Counted from the stretch's first letter, positions 24,834 to 34,249 are shown. The stretch: DNA of 64,000 nucleotides from JBGLNJ01 sp041300525 (GCA_041300525.1 JBGLNJ010000001.1:3844001-3908000); one strand, 5' to 3'. Notes: generated by a model not told the origin, from the letters alone. A program made the numbers and translations.

Positions 24834-24904
24834 TTTGTCTCGATTCTAGAGCCATGGTGACTTACCTCATCAGTCGTTTTGGCTCTATCATACACGCTTT
24901 TGGA

Positions 24905-25027
24905 ATAATTTATTTTTTCCATGTCCCTTATCCGGGTGAAGATCCAACGCCCGACGAAGCGCGCGAGGCGTTCGCCATCGCCAAAGCGGTGCGCCGTTTC
25001 GCCCGCAAGTTTTTGGGCGTTGGATAA
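24905..25027 (+). pseudogene. HEPN-domain protein C-terminal remnant
   Basis: A plus-strand frame ending at TAA 25025-25027 reads HVPYPGEDPTPDEAREAFAIAKAVRRFARKFLG. The YPGE-x-PTP-EEAREA-like pattern is typical of the last helix of minimal HEPN proteins (RNase toxins paired with MNT antitoxins). Nothing of the catalytic R-x4-6-H region is present, and homology begins abruptly at ~24905. Confidence 0.5.
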
Positions 25028-25065
25028 CGGCACGTCGCGCCTTTGTTTCTGGCACAGTAAACCAC

Positions 25066-25093
25066 GGGGGCGGAGTCGAAAGGTTGGCTCCGC
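25066..25093. repeat. Hairpin, first copy of GCGGAGTCGAAA element
   Basis: GCGGAG (25070-25075) pairs with CTCCGC (25088-25093). The loop begins TCGAAA. It shares its left arm and loop start with the hairpin at 25339-25367. Confidence 0.5.
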
Positions 25094-25120
25094 TTTACGT
25101 GGTGTCAGGCCAAATGATAA

Positions 25121-25276
25121 GGCTACCGGGCTGTCCGCTGCCGGAACCAAGGCAGGCGTGCACGAATCGCTGGCGCAGTGGTGGCTTCGTCGGGCGGCGT
25201 CAGCAGCACCGCTGACGTGATCGTGCGTTGGCCGCATCAAGTGTATTTGCCTGTCGTCCTGCGCCAATCCCCGTAG
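25121..25276 (+). pseudogene. C-terminal fragment of a secreted protein ending VYLPVVLRQSP
   Basis: This frame after the stop at 25118-25120 ends ...STADVIVRWPHQVYLPVVLRQSP and TAG 25274-25276. The tail matches the YRVFLPAVM type of ending seen in the DUF11 protein. Upstream residues (GRRARIAGAVVASSGGV) resemble the end of a secreted beta-rich protein. No start or main domain remains. The fragment sits between two copies of a hairpin element. Confidence 0.45.
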
Positions 25277-25338
25277 CGGGTGCAAACATTGGCAGCGTGT
25301 ATGGGCACCCGCTTCGCGCAGGCGCGATAACAACACTT

Positions 25339-25367
25339 GGGGCGGAGTCGAAAATTCGGCTCCGCCC
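25339..25367. terminator. Hairpin/terminator, second copy of GCGGAGTCGAAA element
   Basis: GGGCGGAG (25340-25347) pairs with CTCCGCCC (25360-25367) and the loop CGAAAATTCG is itself self-complementary, giving an almost continuous palindrome. It lies just before the promoter of the CooC-like gene and may insulate it. Confidence 0.6.
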
Positions 25368-25369
25368 TA

Positions 25370-25398
25370 TTGCTTTGCGAGCACGGGCGGCGTATAAT
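25370..25398 (+). promoter_or_regulatory. Sigma-70 promoter of the CooC-like gene
   Basis: TTGCTT (25370-25375), a 17-nt spacer and a perfect TATAAT (25393-25398) lie 42 nt upstream of ATG 25440. GAGGAGAG provides the ribosome binding site. Confidence 0.75.
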
Positions 25399-25439
25399 GG
25401 TGGACAGTTGAGGATTACGCTGATTCGAGGAGAGAATTT

Positions 25440-26213
25440 ATGAAACTTGCCATTGCGGGCAAAGGCGGCGTGGGCAAGACCACGCTGGCAGCACTTTTAG
25501 CCCATATTTATGTTGAGCAAGGCCAAACCGTCATTGCGATTGACGCCGACCCGGCGGCCTCGCTTGCCAACGCACTGGGCCTGCCGCCGGAACTCGCTAC
25601 GCAGGCGCACCCCATCGCCGAGATGGACGCGCTCATCGAGGAGCGCACCGGGGCCAAACCGGGCACCGTCGGCGGGTATTTCAAGCTCAACCCGCGCGTG
25701 GACGACATCCCGGACCGCTTTTCCGTCACGCATCGCGGCATCAAGCTACTGCGGCTAGGGTCAATTCGCGGCGGCGGCGCGGGCTGCATCTGCCCCGAAT
25801 CGGCCATGCTCAAGGCGCTCGTCACGCACCTGGTGCTCTACCAGAACGAGACGCTCATCATGGACATGGAAGCCGGGCTGGAGCACCTGGGCCGCGCCAC
25901 GGCAGGCGCGGTGGACGCCTTCATCGCCGTAGCCGAGCCGGGCCGCCGTAGTCTGGACACGGCCCACCGCATCCAGCAACTCGCCGCCGAAATCGGCGTC
26001 AAGACCGTGTATTTGGTCGCCAATAAAGTCCACGACGACGCCGAACTCGAATTCGTCCGGTCAGGCGCGGATGGGCTGACGTTCATCGGCCACTTGCCCT
26101 TTGACGATGCGGCCAACGACGCCGACCGGCGGGGCATTGCCGTGTACGACGCATCGCCCAGGCTGGTCGAGGCAGCGCAGCAAATTGCAGCCCGCCTGGG
26201 ACCCTCGGTGTGA
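25440..26213 (+). CDS. CooC-like MinD/Mrp-type ATPase
   Basis: The 257-residue deviant-Walker ATPase has GKGGVGKTT (residues 7-15), DADPAASLANALG (switch I) and a GAGCICPES segment around residue 120, with Cys-x-Cys like CooC. CooC proteins insert Ni into CO dehydrogenase or related Ni/Fe enzymes, using ATP. LIMDMEAGLEHLGRATAGAVD is the typical switch II region. No CODH gene is in the window, so its client lies elsewhere or is another metalloenzyme. It is followed by a Cys-rich small gene and an ADP-forming acyl-CoA synthetase. Confidence 0.88.
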   Translation: MKLAIAGKGGVGKTTLAALLAHIYVEQGQTVIAIDADPAASLANALGLPPELATQAHPIAEMDALIEERTGAKPGTVGGYFKLNPRVDDIPDRFSVTHRGIKLLRLGSIRGGGAGCICPESAMLKALVTHLVLYQNETLIMDMEAGLEHLGRATAGAVDAFIAVAEPGRRSLDTAHRIQQLAAEIGVKTVYLVANKVHDDAELEFVRSGADGLTFIGHLPFDDAANDADRRGIAVYDASPRLVEAAQQIAARLGPSV

Positions 26214-26368
26214 GGCACACTGGCACATTCCCACAGCCCATGAATTTGCAACCCATTGCACTCAAAGATGTATCACGTGGCGAACGAAGGCCAGGTTCTC
26301 TACAAATGCAGAAGTTATGTCAATCAACGACTATCTTGATCGTATTCCATGAAATGAGGAGAGCTAAC

Positions 26369-26635
26369 ATGCGCATCACCATTGACCGTCGGCTGTGCGC
26401 CGGTAGCCTGTCGTTTTGCGAGCGGTGCTTTGGCATTTTCGTCACCACGCCGCAAGGCGTTGACCGTGCTTGCGTCACCGAGATGCGCGACGGTGGCTCC
26501 GAACTGCTAACACCGCGCCTCATCTCCGCCGAAGGCGAAGACACACTGACACTCGCCCCCGCCGATGCGCGGGCGGTGGCACTCGACGGTTGGCCGCAGT
26601 ACGTCCAATTTGAGCCTGACTTTTACCGAGCCTAA
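26369..26635 (+). CDS. Small Cys-containing protein, 88 aa
   Basis: ATG 26369 with GAGGAGAG upstream. The product has RRLCAGSLSFCERCFGIF near the N-terminus (three Cys, one C-x-x-C) and a fourth Cys at DRACVTE, then an acidic C-terminal half. The Cys pattern recalls a shortened ferredoxin or zinc knuckle, but I cannot assign a family. It lies between the CooC-like ATPase and the acyl-CoA synthetase, all on one strand, which suggests a role in metal-cofactor handling or electron transfer. Confidence 0.6.
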   Translation: MRITIDRRLCAGSLSFCERCFGIFVTTPQGVDRACVTEMRDGGSELLTPRLISAEGEDTLTLAPADARAVALDGWPQYVQFEPDFYRA

Positions 26636-26712
26636 TACACTTGTACGCCACATCATCCCATTCCTGGCTCTCTGGGATTTGCCGTGATACGCCCCCATAT
26701 TTGGCGGCAGCG

Positions 26713-26741
26713 TGTAGGACAAATTGCCAATTTGTCCTACA
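26713..26741. repeat. REP-like palindrome
   Basis: TGTAGGACAAATT and its exact complement are separated by 3 nt (13-bp arms). It lies in the gap before the acyl-CoA synthetase gene and might be a dispersed palindromic repeat or a terminator. Confidence 0.7.
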
Positions 26742-26833
26742 GTTGGGCAGACACCATGGCAATTCCCAATGAGCCCCATTTCTGATTGCAGATTTGTTGA
26801 CTTGCCGATTCGCTGATTCGTAGGTGAAAAACC

Positions 26834-28933
26834 ATGTCCAATTCCATTTCTTTCCTTTCCGCCTTCTTTCGCCCGCAGGGAGTCGCTCTCATCGGCGCAT
26901 CGCGCGACCCTGCCAAGCTGGGGTATGCGGTGCTGCGCAATCTGACGCAGCACGGCTACCCCGGGCCCGTCTATCCCGTCAACCCCAAGGCCGACGAAAT
27001 CTTGGGCGTGCGCTGTTATCCTTCAGTGCTGGACGTGCCGGATCCAGTGGAACTGGCGGTGATCATTTCTCCTGCCGCAACCACGCCCACCATCTTGCAG
27101 CAATGTGGACAGCGCGGGATCAAGGCTGCCATCATCATCTCCGGCGGATTCTCGGAAGCGGGTCCCGCCGGCGCCGAACTTGAAGGTCAATTGACCGACA
27201 TCGCTCGGCGTCATCACATCCGGCTGATGGGACCGAACTGCATTGGTGTCATTGATACACATACTCCGTTCGATACGACCTTCGTGCCCGACATGCCCAA
27301 GCCCGGCGTCATCACGTTCGTGTCGCAATCGGGCGCGGTGTGCGGCGGCGTGATTGACTGGGCGTTAGGCGCGGGCATCGGCCTTAGCCGCATCGTCACA
27401 CTGGGCAATCAGGCCGATTTGAACGAGACCGACGTGCTCGAGGATCTGGCCGAAGACGACAACACGCGTGTGATCGCCATGTACCTGGAGGGCGTGGACG
27501 ATGGCCGGCGCTTTGTGGAGGTGGCGCGGCGCATCTCGATGCGCAAGCCCATCGTCACCATCAAAGTTGGCTATACCGAGGCCGGACGACAGGCCGCTGC
27601 TTCACATACCGGCGCGCTCGCCGGGAGCGATAGCGCCTATCGCGCGGCCTTTCATCACGCCGGGATCATTCGCGTGCCGGACATTGAGGCGTTATTTGAC
27701 GCGTCCATCTCGCTGGCAAACCTGCCGCGGCCGCGTGGCGAGCGGGTGGTGATCTTGACGAACGCCGGCGGGCCGGGTGCGTTAGCTTCGGACTCGTTGG
27801 ACGCTCACGGCTTGCGCCTGGCCCCGTTGAGCAAAGAGACCAAGTTTTGCTTGCGCCAATTCCTGCAACCGCATGCCAGCGTCCATAACCCGGTGGACCT
27901 GCTCGGAGGGGCAGACGAGACCGATTATGCGCGGGCGCTTGACGTGTTGCTCCAAGACCCCGGCGTAGACGCGGCGATCGTCATCAACGTGCCGCAGGCA
28001 TTGGTGCCGGCCGTGCGCATCGTGCGCGAGATCGCCCAGGTGGTGCACCGCTGCCAGGTGCTCCCCGATTGCAACAAGCCGGTGATGACGTGCCTGATCG
28101 GCGACATCAGTTTGCCCGAAGCGGTCGAGTTCATGCGCCAGGCCGATCTGCCGCTCTTTCCGTTTCCAGAGCGCGCGGTGGCGGCGCTGGGAGCGATGGT
28201 GGCACGGCGCAGGTGGCTGGAACATCTGCCCGAGATATCGGATTTCCAACTTCAAGCCCCAGCCTCTGGCGCACAATCTCTGAATGATAGAGAACTCTTG
28301 ATTGAAAACCTAAAGTCCAAAATCCCCACCTTGCCGATAAAGCTGGCGACCTCTCCGAGCGACGCGGCCAAGATTGCTCAGGAGATGGGATTCCCGGTCG
28401 CGCTCAAGATCGCTTCGCTCGACATCAGCCACAAGAGCGATGTGGGCGGCGTAGAGGTTGGACTGCGAACGGTGGCGACGGTCCGCGCGGCGTACAAGCG
28501 CATCATCAAGAATGCCCGCGCCGCCAAGCCGGACGCTCGCATCGAAGGCGTCACGGTGCAGGCGATGGCCCGACCAGGGCGCGAAGTCATCGTGGGCACG
28601 GTGCGCGATCCGCAGTTTGGCCCGCTCGTGATGTTTGGCAGCGGCGGCGTGTACGTCGAATTGCTCAAGGATGTGAGCTTTCGGCTGGCCCCGGTAACAC
28701 GCAGCGAGGCGTTGGCGATGATCGAAGAAACGTTGGCCGGTAAATTGCTTTCGGGCTTGCGCGGCCAACTGCCCGCCGACAAATCCGCCGTGGCCGACGT
28801 CATCGTAGCCGTATCGCAACTCATCGCCGCCGACGAACGCATCACAGAGATGGACATCAATCCGCTGGTGGCCTATGATGAGGGGCAAGGCGCGGTTGCG
28901 GTGGACCTGCGAGTGGTGGTATGCAACACGTGA
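26834..28933 (+). CDS. ADP-forming acetate/acyl-CoA synthetase, fused alpha-beta
   Basis: Converts acyl-CoA + ADP + Pi to acid + CoA + ATP, the energy-yielding last step of peptide fermentation. The 699 residues contain an N-terminal CoA-binding Rossmann domain (VALIGASRDPAKLGYAVLRNL), succinyl-CoA-ligase-like domains with the phosphohistidine loop ASHTGALAGSD (His ~257), and a C-terminal ATP-grasp domain (~480-699; MGFPVALKIASLDISHKSDVGGVEVGL, MDINPLVAYDEG). The alpha-beta linker (around residues 475-495) is encoded by a 7-nt array. A second, divergent family member lies at 37433-39604. Confidence 0.92.
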   Translation: MSNSISFLSAFFRPQGVALIGASRDPAKLGYAVLRNLTQHGYPGPVYPVNPKADEILGVRCYPSVLDVPDPVELAVIISPAATTPTILQQCGQRGIKAAIIISGGFSEAGPAGAELEGQLTDIARRHHIRLMGPNCIGVIDTHTPFDTTFVPDMPKPGVITFVSQSGAVCGGVIDWALGAGIGLSRIVTLGNQADLNETDVLEDLAEDDNTRVIAMYLEGVDDGRRFVEVARRISMRKPIVTIKVGYTEAGRQAAASHTGALAGSDSAYRAAFHHAGIIRVPDIEALFDASISLANLPRPRGERVVILTNAGGPGALASDSLDAHGLRLAPLSKETKFCLRQFLQPHASVHNPVDLLGGADETDYARALDVLLQDPGVDAAIVINVPQALVPAVRIVREIAQVVHRCQVLPDCNKPVMTCLIGDISLPEAVEFMRQADLPLFPFPERAVAALGAMVARRRWLEHLPEISDFQLQAPASGAQSLNDRELLIENLKSKIPTLPIKLATSPSDAAKIAQEMGFPVALKIASLDISHKSDVGGVEVGLRTVATVRAAYKRIIKNARAAKPDARIEGVTVQAMARPGREVIVGTVRDPQFGPLVMFGSGGVYVELLKDVSFRLAPVTRSEALAMIEETLAGKLLSGLRGQLPADKSAVADVIVAVSQLIAADERITEMDINPLVAYDEGQGAVAVDLRVVVCNT
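28300..28327. repeat. Heptamer array in interdomain linker
   Basis: Four 7-nt units (NAACCTAA-like with a shared AA end, for example AGTCCAA) translate to ENLKSKIP, precisely between the ligase and ATP-grasp halves of the acyl-CoA synthetase. Confidence 0.6.
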
Positions 28934-28969
28934 GGCATCTCGGATCAAACAGACAGAGCGTTTCGTAAG

Positions 28970-31900
28970 TCAATTATTGGCGACAGGCGGGTCGTTGACC
29001 GGATTGATGGTGAGCGTGACTGTGGCGACATTGCTATCGAGCTGGCCGTCGTTGGCCTGGTAGGTAAAGTTGACCGAGCCATTATAGTCGGCGGTCGGCG
29101 TGTAAGTGAACGAGCCATTGGCATTGAAGGTCAATGCGCCAACGGCCGGGCTGCCGAGCAGGATCGCGCTCAGACTGTCGCCATCGGCGTCCGTGTCATT
29201 GCCGAGCACGCCAGGGGCAGCCACGTTGAGAGGAGTGTCTTCGTCAGTGCCATAACCGTCGTTTGCCGCGACTGGAAAGTGATTGACCAGCGTGGAGGCT
29301 GCGGACGTGTTGTTCGGCGTGTTAAAGTCAAGCTCGTCCGCCGAGACTGTGACGGTGTTCGTGATCGTCCTCGCAGCATCCAGCGTGGGTGTGACCACCA
29401 CGTTGATTGTCACGTTGTTGCCGACAGACAGGTTACCCAGAATGCAGATCAAAGTACTTGTTCCGGTGCAGCTCCCTTGGCTGGGTGTAACTGAAACCAG
29501 AGACACGCCGCTGGGCAACACATCGGTCAAGACCACGTTGGTTGCCGGCTGCGCGACCAGGTTGGTTACAGTAATCTGATAGGTCAGGTTGTTGTTCACC
29601 ATGACTGGATCGGGCGAATCAGATTGCGTGACCGAGAGATCGGACGCCGGGTCCACTTGGACGAGTTGGGTAAACGTCGCGCTGTCGTAGGGATTCTCCA
29701 CCGTCAGCCTGACCGTGTAGGTCATAATGTTCGGGAACTGGTGAATCACGACCGGATTCGTGATTGCCTGGACAGGCGAGCCGTCGCCCCAGTCCCAGGT
29801 GTAAGTGATGGGTGTTGTAGTGTCGGGAGACGTGTAGCTCGCAGTGAACGTCGTGTTCGCGCCGGCCAGCGCGGGCTGCGGTGAATAGGTGAAGGAAGCG
29901 CCTGTCACCGCCGGCCAGGCGTTGAGGTACACGTCGTCAACGTACCACGTCATCACGCCGGTCGAAGTGATGTTGAACCGCAGTTGCAGGTTGGAAACCC
30001 CGCCATAGTTGCTCAGGTCAAAGTATTGCGACGTCCATGGTCGCGTCGAATTGGTGTAGGTGGCGACACGCGTCCAGGCGGCACCGTCAGTCGAGGCCTC
30101 GAGATAGCCTTTTTGATTGGCGTTCGCCATTCGGTAAGCCGTGTCGAACCTCAGGGCGGGTTTCACATAGTCTGTCAGAGACACGGCGGCGCTGGTCAAC
30201 CAGCCGTTCACGCCCGAGCCTTGCCAGGCGTTCGACGCGCTATGCCAGATCACGCTGTTGAGGCTCCACGGAGGCGTTTGCTTGGTCCAGTTGTTGTCGG
30301 TGATCGCGCCCCGCTCCATGTTGTCTTCCAAAAGCCCAATGCTCTTGGCATCGAATTGATCGCGAGTGTAAGCCTCGGTCGTCATCGCCACGGGCACTTG
30401 ATCTTCCAACGTCGCCGGGCTCACGCCGCTATAGATCTTGACGGCCATCAGCTTGAGGGTCTGGGTCACGGGCGAGAAAGGCAGATGGTCGTGGATGACG
30501 CGGCCATCAAAGGATAACGCCAGTTCCCCGTTCCCCACCGATAGAGACTGCGGGTCGCTGACGCTCCAGGCGACCAGATTGCCGGCTTGGTCAACCAGCG
30601 CGCCTTCGATGCGGTAATCGCCGCCGTGGTCGGTGACTGTGACGCCGGCTGTAAAGACCAGCTTGTCAAAGCGCCCGTTGCCATTGGTATCTACTGCCTG
30701 GCTGGCGAACGTGTGCGTTGCCGTCACCGCCATGACCGTAAAGTCGCCGGTCCTGGGGTTGCTTCTAAACGCAATGGGGCCTGCGTAGATTGGGCCATCC
30801 ACATTGTTTATCTCGTATGCTTTAAAGAACCTGGCATCGAGCAATTTGCCGTTCGAGCCCAGCAGCTCCAAGCGGTCCAGGGTATAAGGAGGCTGCACCT
30901 TGGCTATCTTGAACTGCAACGTGGCAGTCGCGTCAGAGCCGGTCCAGTCGGCATAGCCAACAAGATTGCCCCGGCTGTCGTAGAGGTCGCCTCGCACCTG
31001 GAATGTTCCCGGCAGGCCGATATTCAACGGGACGTACACGGCTAATGAGTCATAGTACCCGTCTCCGTCATCGTCAAGGCCCTGATGCGAGTATTTGTTA
31101 GCGAACCGGGCGGCTTGGACCGTAAACTCACCAGCCTTGTATGGGGCGGTTGAGTAGGCAAGTTCCTTGAAATCCAAAGTGCTGTCTGCCGATACCACCT
31201 TGTCAATGGGCTGATCCGGTTCGGCCACCCACAGGTTGATCACCCGGTACGGGCCACTCGCGTTTTGATCGCCGATCTCTTGACCGTCAAAAGAAATCTG
31301 GACGGTCTGAGCGCCTTCGGTCAGGAGAATTTGGTCTTCACGGGCGCGGACCTGGTGCTCGCCCACTTGCAGCCAGCCGCCAAACCGAAAAACGCCGGCC
31401 TGGTTGCTGGTGACTTGCACCTGCGCGACCAACTCGTCAAAGCGGCCATCGCCATCCAGGTCCCGCCCTTGATCGCTCACCACTTTGCCCAGTTGGACAG
31501 CCCCTTTCGGCACAGAGTGGCTGTTGTTCATGACGGCGGGCAGGAATACCCTGTAGGGTGACTCTTGCGTAGAGGCCAGACTAGACCGGACGGATAACGA
31601 GGATTCCGTCGCCTGGGCCATTCCTACCCCGGCCGCTAAAAAGGCGGCGCATACGTCCGGCGGAGTGGACGGACTACAAGCGGTGGGCTTGGGGTTATAC
31701 GGCCAGTTTTCGAGCGGGAAGGTCGTGCTGGGTATGCCGGTGGGTAGATTGTACGTTTGAGTGGCGACACGGCCGGTCGGGTTGCTGACAGGTGGATTGC
31801 GCCATTCGCTGGGCGCCCAGTTGTCGCCATACCAGGTCTGATAATTCAGGATGTCCATGTAGGGCGTGCGCTTGATCTCGAGTGGTTTTCGGCTGTCCCA

Positions 31901-33094
31901 GGCATAGTCCCAATTGTTGTTGGGGAATTGAAACTCTTCAATCGGCACACCTTCAGACTGAGTGATCCAGACGGTGTTGACCATGCCCCCGCCATTGCTC
32001 CCGTTTTGCCAGTCCCACAGGCCGTTCGCGGTCAGCATCAAATCGGAACCGCGGTCGTCATACCATCGTGAAATTTCCCCAAAAGGTGGGTTTCCATATA
32101 ACCACGGGTAGTAATAATCGCTTTTTTCCTCTTGAGTATAGCTCTTGGCGCCTTTCCAGTGGCCGTTGAGCCACACCAGAACAGAGTGGTCGTACTCGTA
32201 CATGGTGCCGATCTGGCCAGTTTCGTCGTGTCCGGCTGTCTTGTTATAATCCTTGAGGAACGAGCGGGCGGCGATGCCGGCTGAGCGAAGTATCGAGGTG
32301 TACACATTGGCATTGTCCTGGCAGGCACCACCATTCATCGTCCAGCCAGGCCCACCTGGGTGGCTGTCATCCCACCACTTGTACAAAGCAGTAGACCAAT
32401 TGTTGTACGTATTAAAGTAAACGACACGATATTCCCGATTGGCCTCTACAGCGATGGCTCGTGTCGCGCCTTCCTGCGTAGTTTGACCCTGAATCGCCGG
32501 CATCGCGTGGCGCACGAATACTTTTTGCGTATACTGCTCGGTCCAAAACGCCTGCGCATAACCGAGGGTATAATGGTACTGCCAGTTGGAACATGGCGAA
32601 TCAGGGTAGAGGCTGCAGTCCACGGGTGGATTGGGAGCATTTTCCTGCTCTAGATTGGGAGGAATAAAGTAATAACTCCACTCGGGCGTGCGCCACCACA
32701 CCGACACTTCGTCTCGCTTGTTGGTCGGGTCATCGTCATAAACAAGGGCGTTGATTCCTTCTTGAGGAAGGTTATAGATAGGATCATTCGAGATTTTGGG
32801 TAATGGCAATTCAAAGATGACATAGATGGGCATGCTCTTGCTAAAGATGCCACTAACGGAAAGGGTAACCGTATAAGTGCCGACCTTGACCAATTCTAAG
32901 GGCGAAACAGTTTTCGTGATGGGTATGCTGAGTGACCAGTCGCCACTGTATGGATCCATGACGGGCGTCAGGGTGGTTAAACCAGCACTGTCGATGGTTA
33001 CAGTGCCGCTGATGGGACCACCGATACGAATCGTCGTGCCTCGACGCACCACCATCGCGTCGGTCATCAGATACCGGTCACCACCTTGTAGCAC
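28970..33094 (-). pseudogene. Giant multi-domain surface protein, cut at both ends
   Basis: About 1374 residues without signal peptide. N-terminal beta region, then a transglutaminase-like Cys domain (TMNGGACQDNANVYTSILRSAGIAARSF...EYDHSVLVWLNGHW). An internal SPYRVFLPAVMNNSHS segment follows. Then calcium-type repeats (DLDGDGRFDELVA, DDDGDGYYDSLAV, DTNGNGRFDKLVF), a MAM/CUB-like module, a PKD domain (TYTWDWGDGSPV), a DUF11 repeat and a cadherin-like domain ending NPVNDPPVANN. It stops where another repeat should begin, and its 5' end merges with cassette DNA at ~33090. Extracellular adhesion or matrix role likely before truncation. Confidence 0.8.
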
Positions 33095-33345
33095 AGGGCC
33101 TCGAGGATGGCGCTGCCCTCGAGATCGATTTGATCCTGTGCGAACTCGCCGAGTTGGTCCTTCTTTGCTTTGGGGAGCTTCGTCGGGTTTTCCCCGCGTT
33201 TCGCCTTATTGGCATTTATCCGTTCTGGAAATGACGCCTCGGCGTCGGCGAGCTCCTGAGCCGCGCGCTCCAGTTGAGCGAGCATGAGCAGTGCCACCGA
33301 ATCGGTTGTCTTGGTTGCGGCGATGCGGAAGAACTCGGGATGCAT
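33067..33345 (-). CDS. Cassette-borne hypothetical protein, 92 aa
   Basis: ATG 33345 lies 4 nt after the GTTTACC core of an attC-like site, as expected for the first codon of a cassette gene. The product is helical and charged (MHPEFFRIAATKTTDSVALLMLAQLERAAQELADAEASF...). I recognise no family. Its 3' end overlaps the edge of the giant surface protein sequence, so the last codons (CYKVVTGI) may be foreign and the gene may be cut before its own attC. Confidence 0.55.
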   Translation of the reverse strand: MHPEFFRIAATKTTDSVALLMLAQLERAAQELADAEASFPERINANKAKRGENPTKLPKAKKDQLGEFAQDQIDLEGSAILEALCYKVVTGI

Positions 33346-33348
33346 GAG

Positions 33349-33419
33349 GGTAAACGTCCTGGTACAGGGGCGCTGCGCGGCTTTATCGCGCAGCGCCCGT
33401 GTGGATTGCCGGGTTAGGC
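33349..33419 (-). repeat. attC-like site between aqpZ and the 92-aa gene
   Basis: Immediately after the aqpZ stop, GCCTAAC (33419-33413; fits RYYYAAC) opens a 71-bp imperfect palindrome. It has a 12-bp GC-rich stem (33368-33379 with 33387-33398) and ends at GTTTACC (33355-33349). The distal core keeps GTT but not the RRRY part. The hairpin may also end aqpZ transcription. Confidence 0.6.
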
Positions 33420-33423
33420 GTCC

Positions 33424-34113
33424 TCAGGTTTCCTCTGTGGCGATAAAGCGATATGCGAAGGCCCCGAGTAACGCTCCGGCGATCGGAGCAACCCAGAACA
33501 GCCAAAGCTGATCAATAGCCCAATCGCCAACGTACAAAGCGACGCCGGTGCTTCGAGCGGGATTAACCGAGGTATTGGTGACTGGAATGCTGACGAGGTG
33601 GATCAAGGTCAACGCGAGCCCAATGGCGATGGGAGCAAAGCCTGCTGGCGCGCGTTTGTCCGTGGCCCCGAAAATGATCAATAGAAAAAACATGGTCATG
33701 ACCACTTCGCAGACTAGCGCCGCCAGCAGCGAGTATCCGCCGGGCGAATGGGCGCCGAAGCCATTTGACGCGAAGCCCTTGGAAACATCAAAGCCCGCTG
33801 CGCCACTGGCAATGATGTACAGCACGCCCCCTGCGAGAATTGCGCCGAGCACTTGGGCTGCGATGTACGGGACAAGCTTGTTGGCAGGAAAGCGGCCACC
33901 TGCCCAAAGGCCGATAGAGACAGCCGGGTTCAGATGGCAACCTGAAATATGGCCAATGGCAAACGCCATGGTCAGCACGGTTAGCCCGAAGGCAAGCGAG
34001 ACGCCAAGCAGACCAATGCCCACGTCTGGAAAGGCAGCAGCGAGTACCGCGCTGCCACAACCGCCCAGGACCAGCCAAAACGTTCCAAGAAATTCTGCGC
34101 CGTATTGTTTCAT
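33424..34113 (-). CDS. aqpZ: Aquaporin Z (cassette-borne)
   Basis: Water channel of the inner membrane, 229 residues with six transmembrane helices. Two NPA motifs are present: SGCHLNPAVSIG (first half) and TNTSVNPARSTG (second half), with the selectivity-filter Arg after the second NPA. AGGAGAAAC precedes ATG 34113. The sequence looks proteobacterial rather than like its Chloroflexota-type surroundings. attC-like sites lie on both sides (34157-34214 upstream, 33349-33419 downstream), so it was probably acquired as an integron cassette. Confidence 0.93.
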   Translation of the reverse strand: MKQYGAEFLGTFWLVLGGCGSAVLAAAFPDVGIGLLGVSLAFGLTVLTMAFAIGHISGCHLNPAVSIGLWAGGRFPANKLVPYIAAQVLGAILAGGVLYIIASGAAGFDVSKGFASNGFGAHSPGGYSLLAALVCEVVMTMFFLLIIFGATDKRAPAGFAPIAIGLALTLIHLVSIPVTNTSVNPARSTGVALYVGDWAIDQLWLFWVAPIAGALLGAFAYRFIATEET

Positions 34114-34156
34114 TTGTTTCTCCTTTGCTGAGTGGGTCGAAGGTGAGGTTGAGAAG

Positions 34157-34214
34157 CCCAACGAATGAATTAACGAGCGCGCGTAACGCGTCCGAGTTGA
34201 ATGATTAGTTGGGC
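34157..34214 (-). repeat. attC site upstream of aqpZ, 58 bp
   Basis: On the minus strand GCCCAAC (34214-34208) and GTTGGGC (34163-34157) match both attC cores and bracket a 58-bp imperfect palindrome. Its inner arms (TAATCATTCAAC and GTTAATTCATTC) resemble the classic aadA-type attC. It sits between the lipoprotein stop and the aqpZ ribosome binding site, exactly where a cassette border should be. Confidence 0.75.
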
Positions 34215-34249
34215 GACTTGGCACACGCGCTTAAGTTGATGTGCATATG

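Noticed and set aside
24830..25336. 168-codon minus-strand frame upstream of the CooC-like gene
   Set aside because: It crosses the HEPN remnant, two hairpins and a secreted-protein tail that read on the other strand; no protein features.
31590..31660. Hidden signal peptide (AAFLAAGVGMAQA) inside the giant surface protein, implying a fusion of two genes
   Set aside because: The stretch is short and no start or ribosome binding site precedes it; it fits equally well as an ordinary hydrophobic segment.
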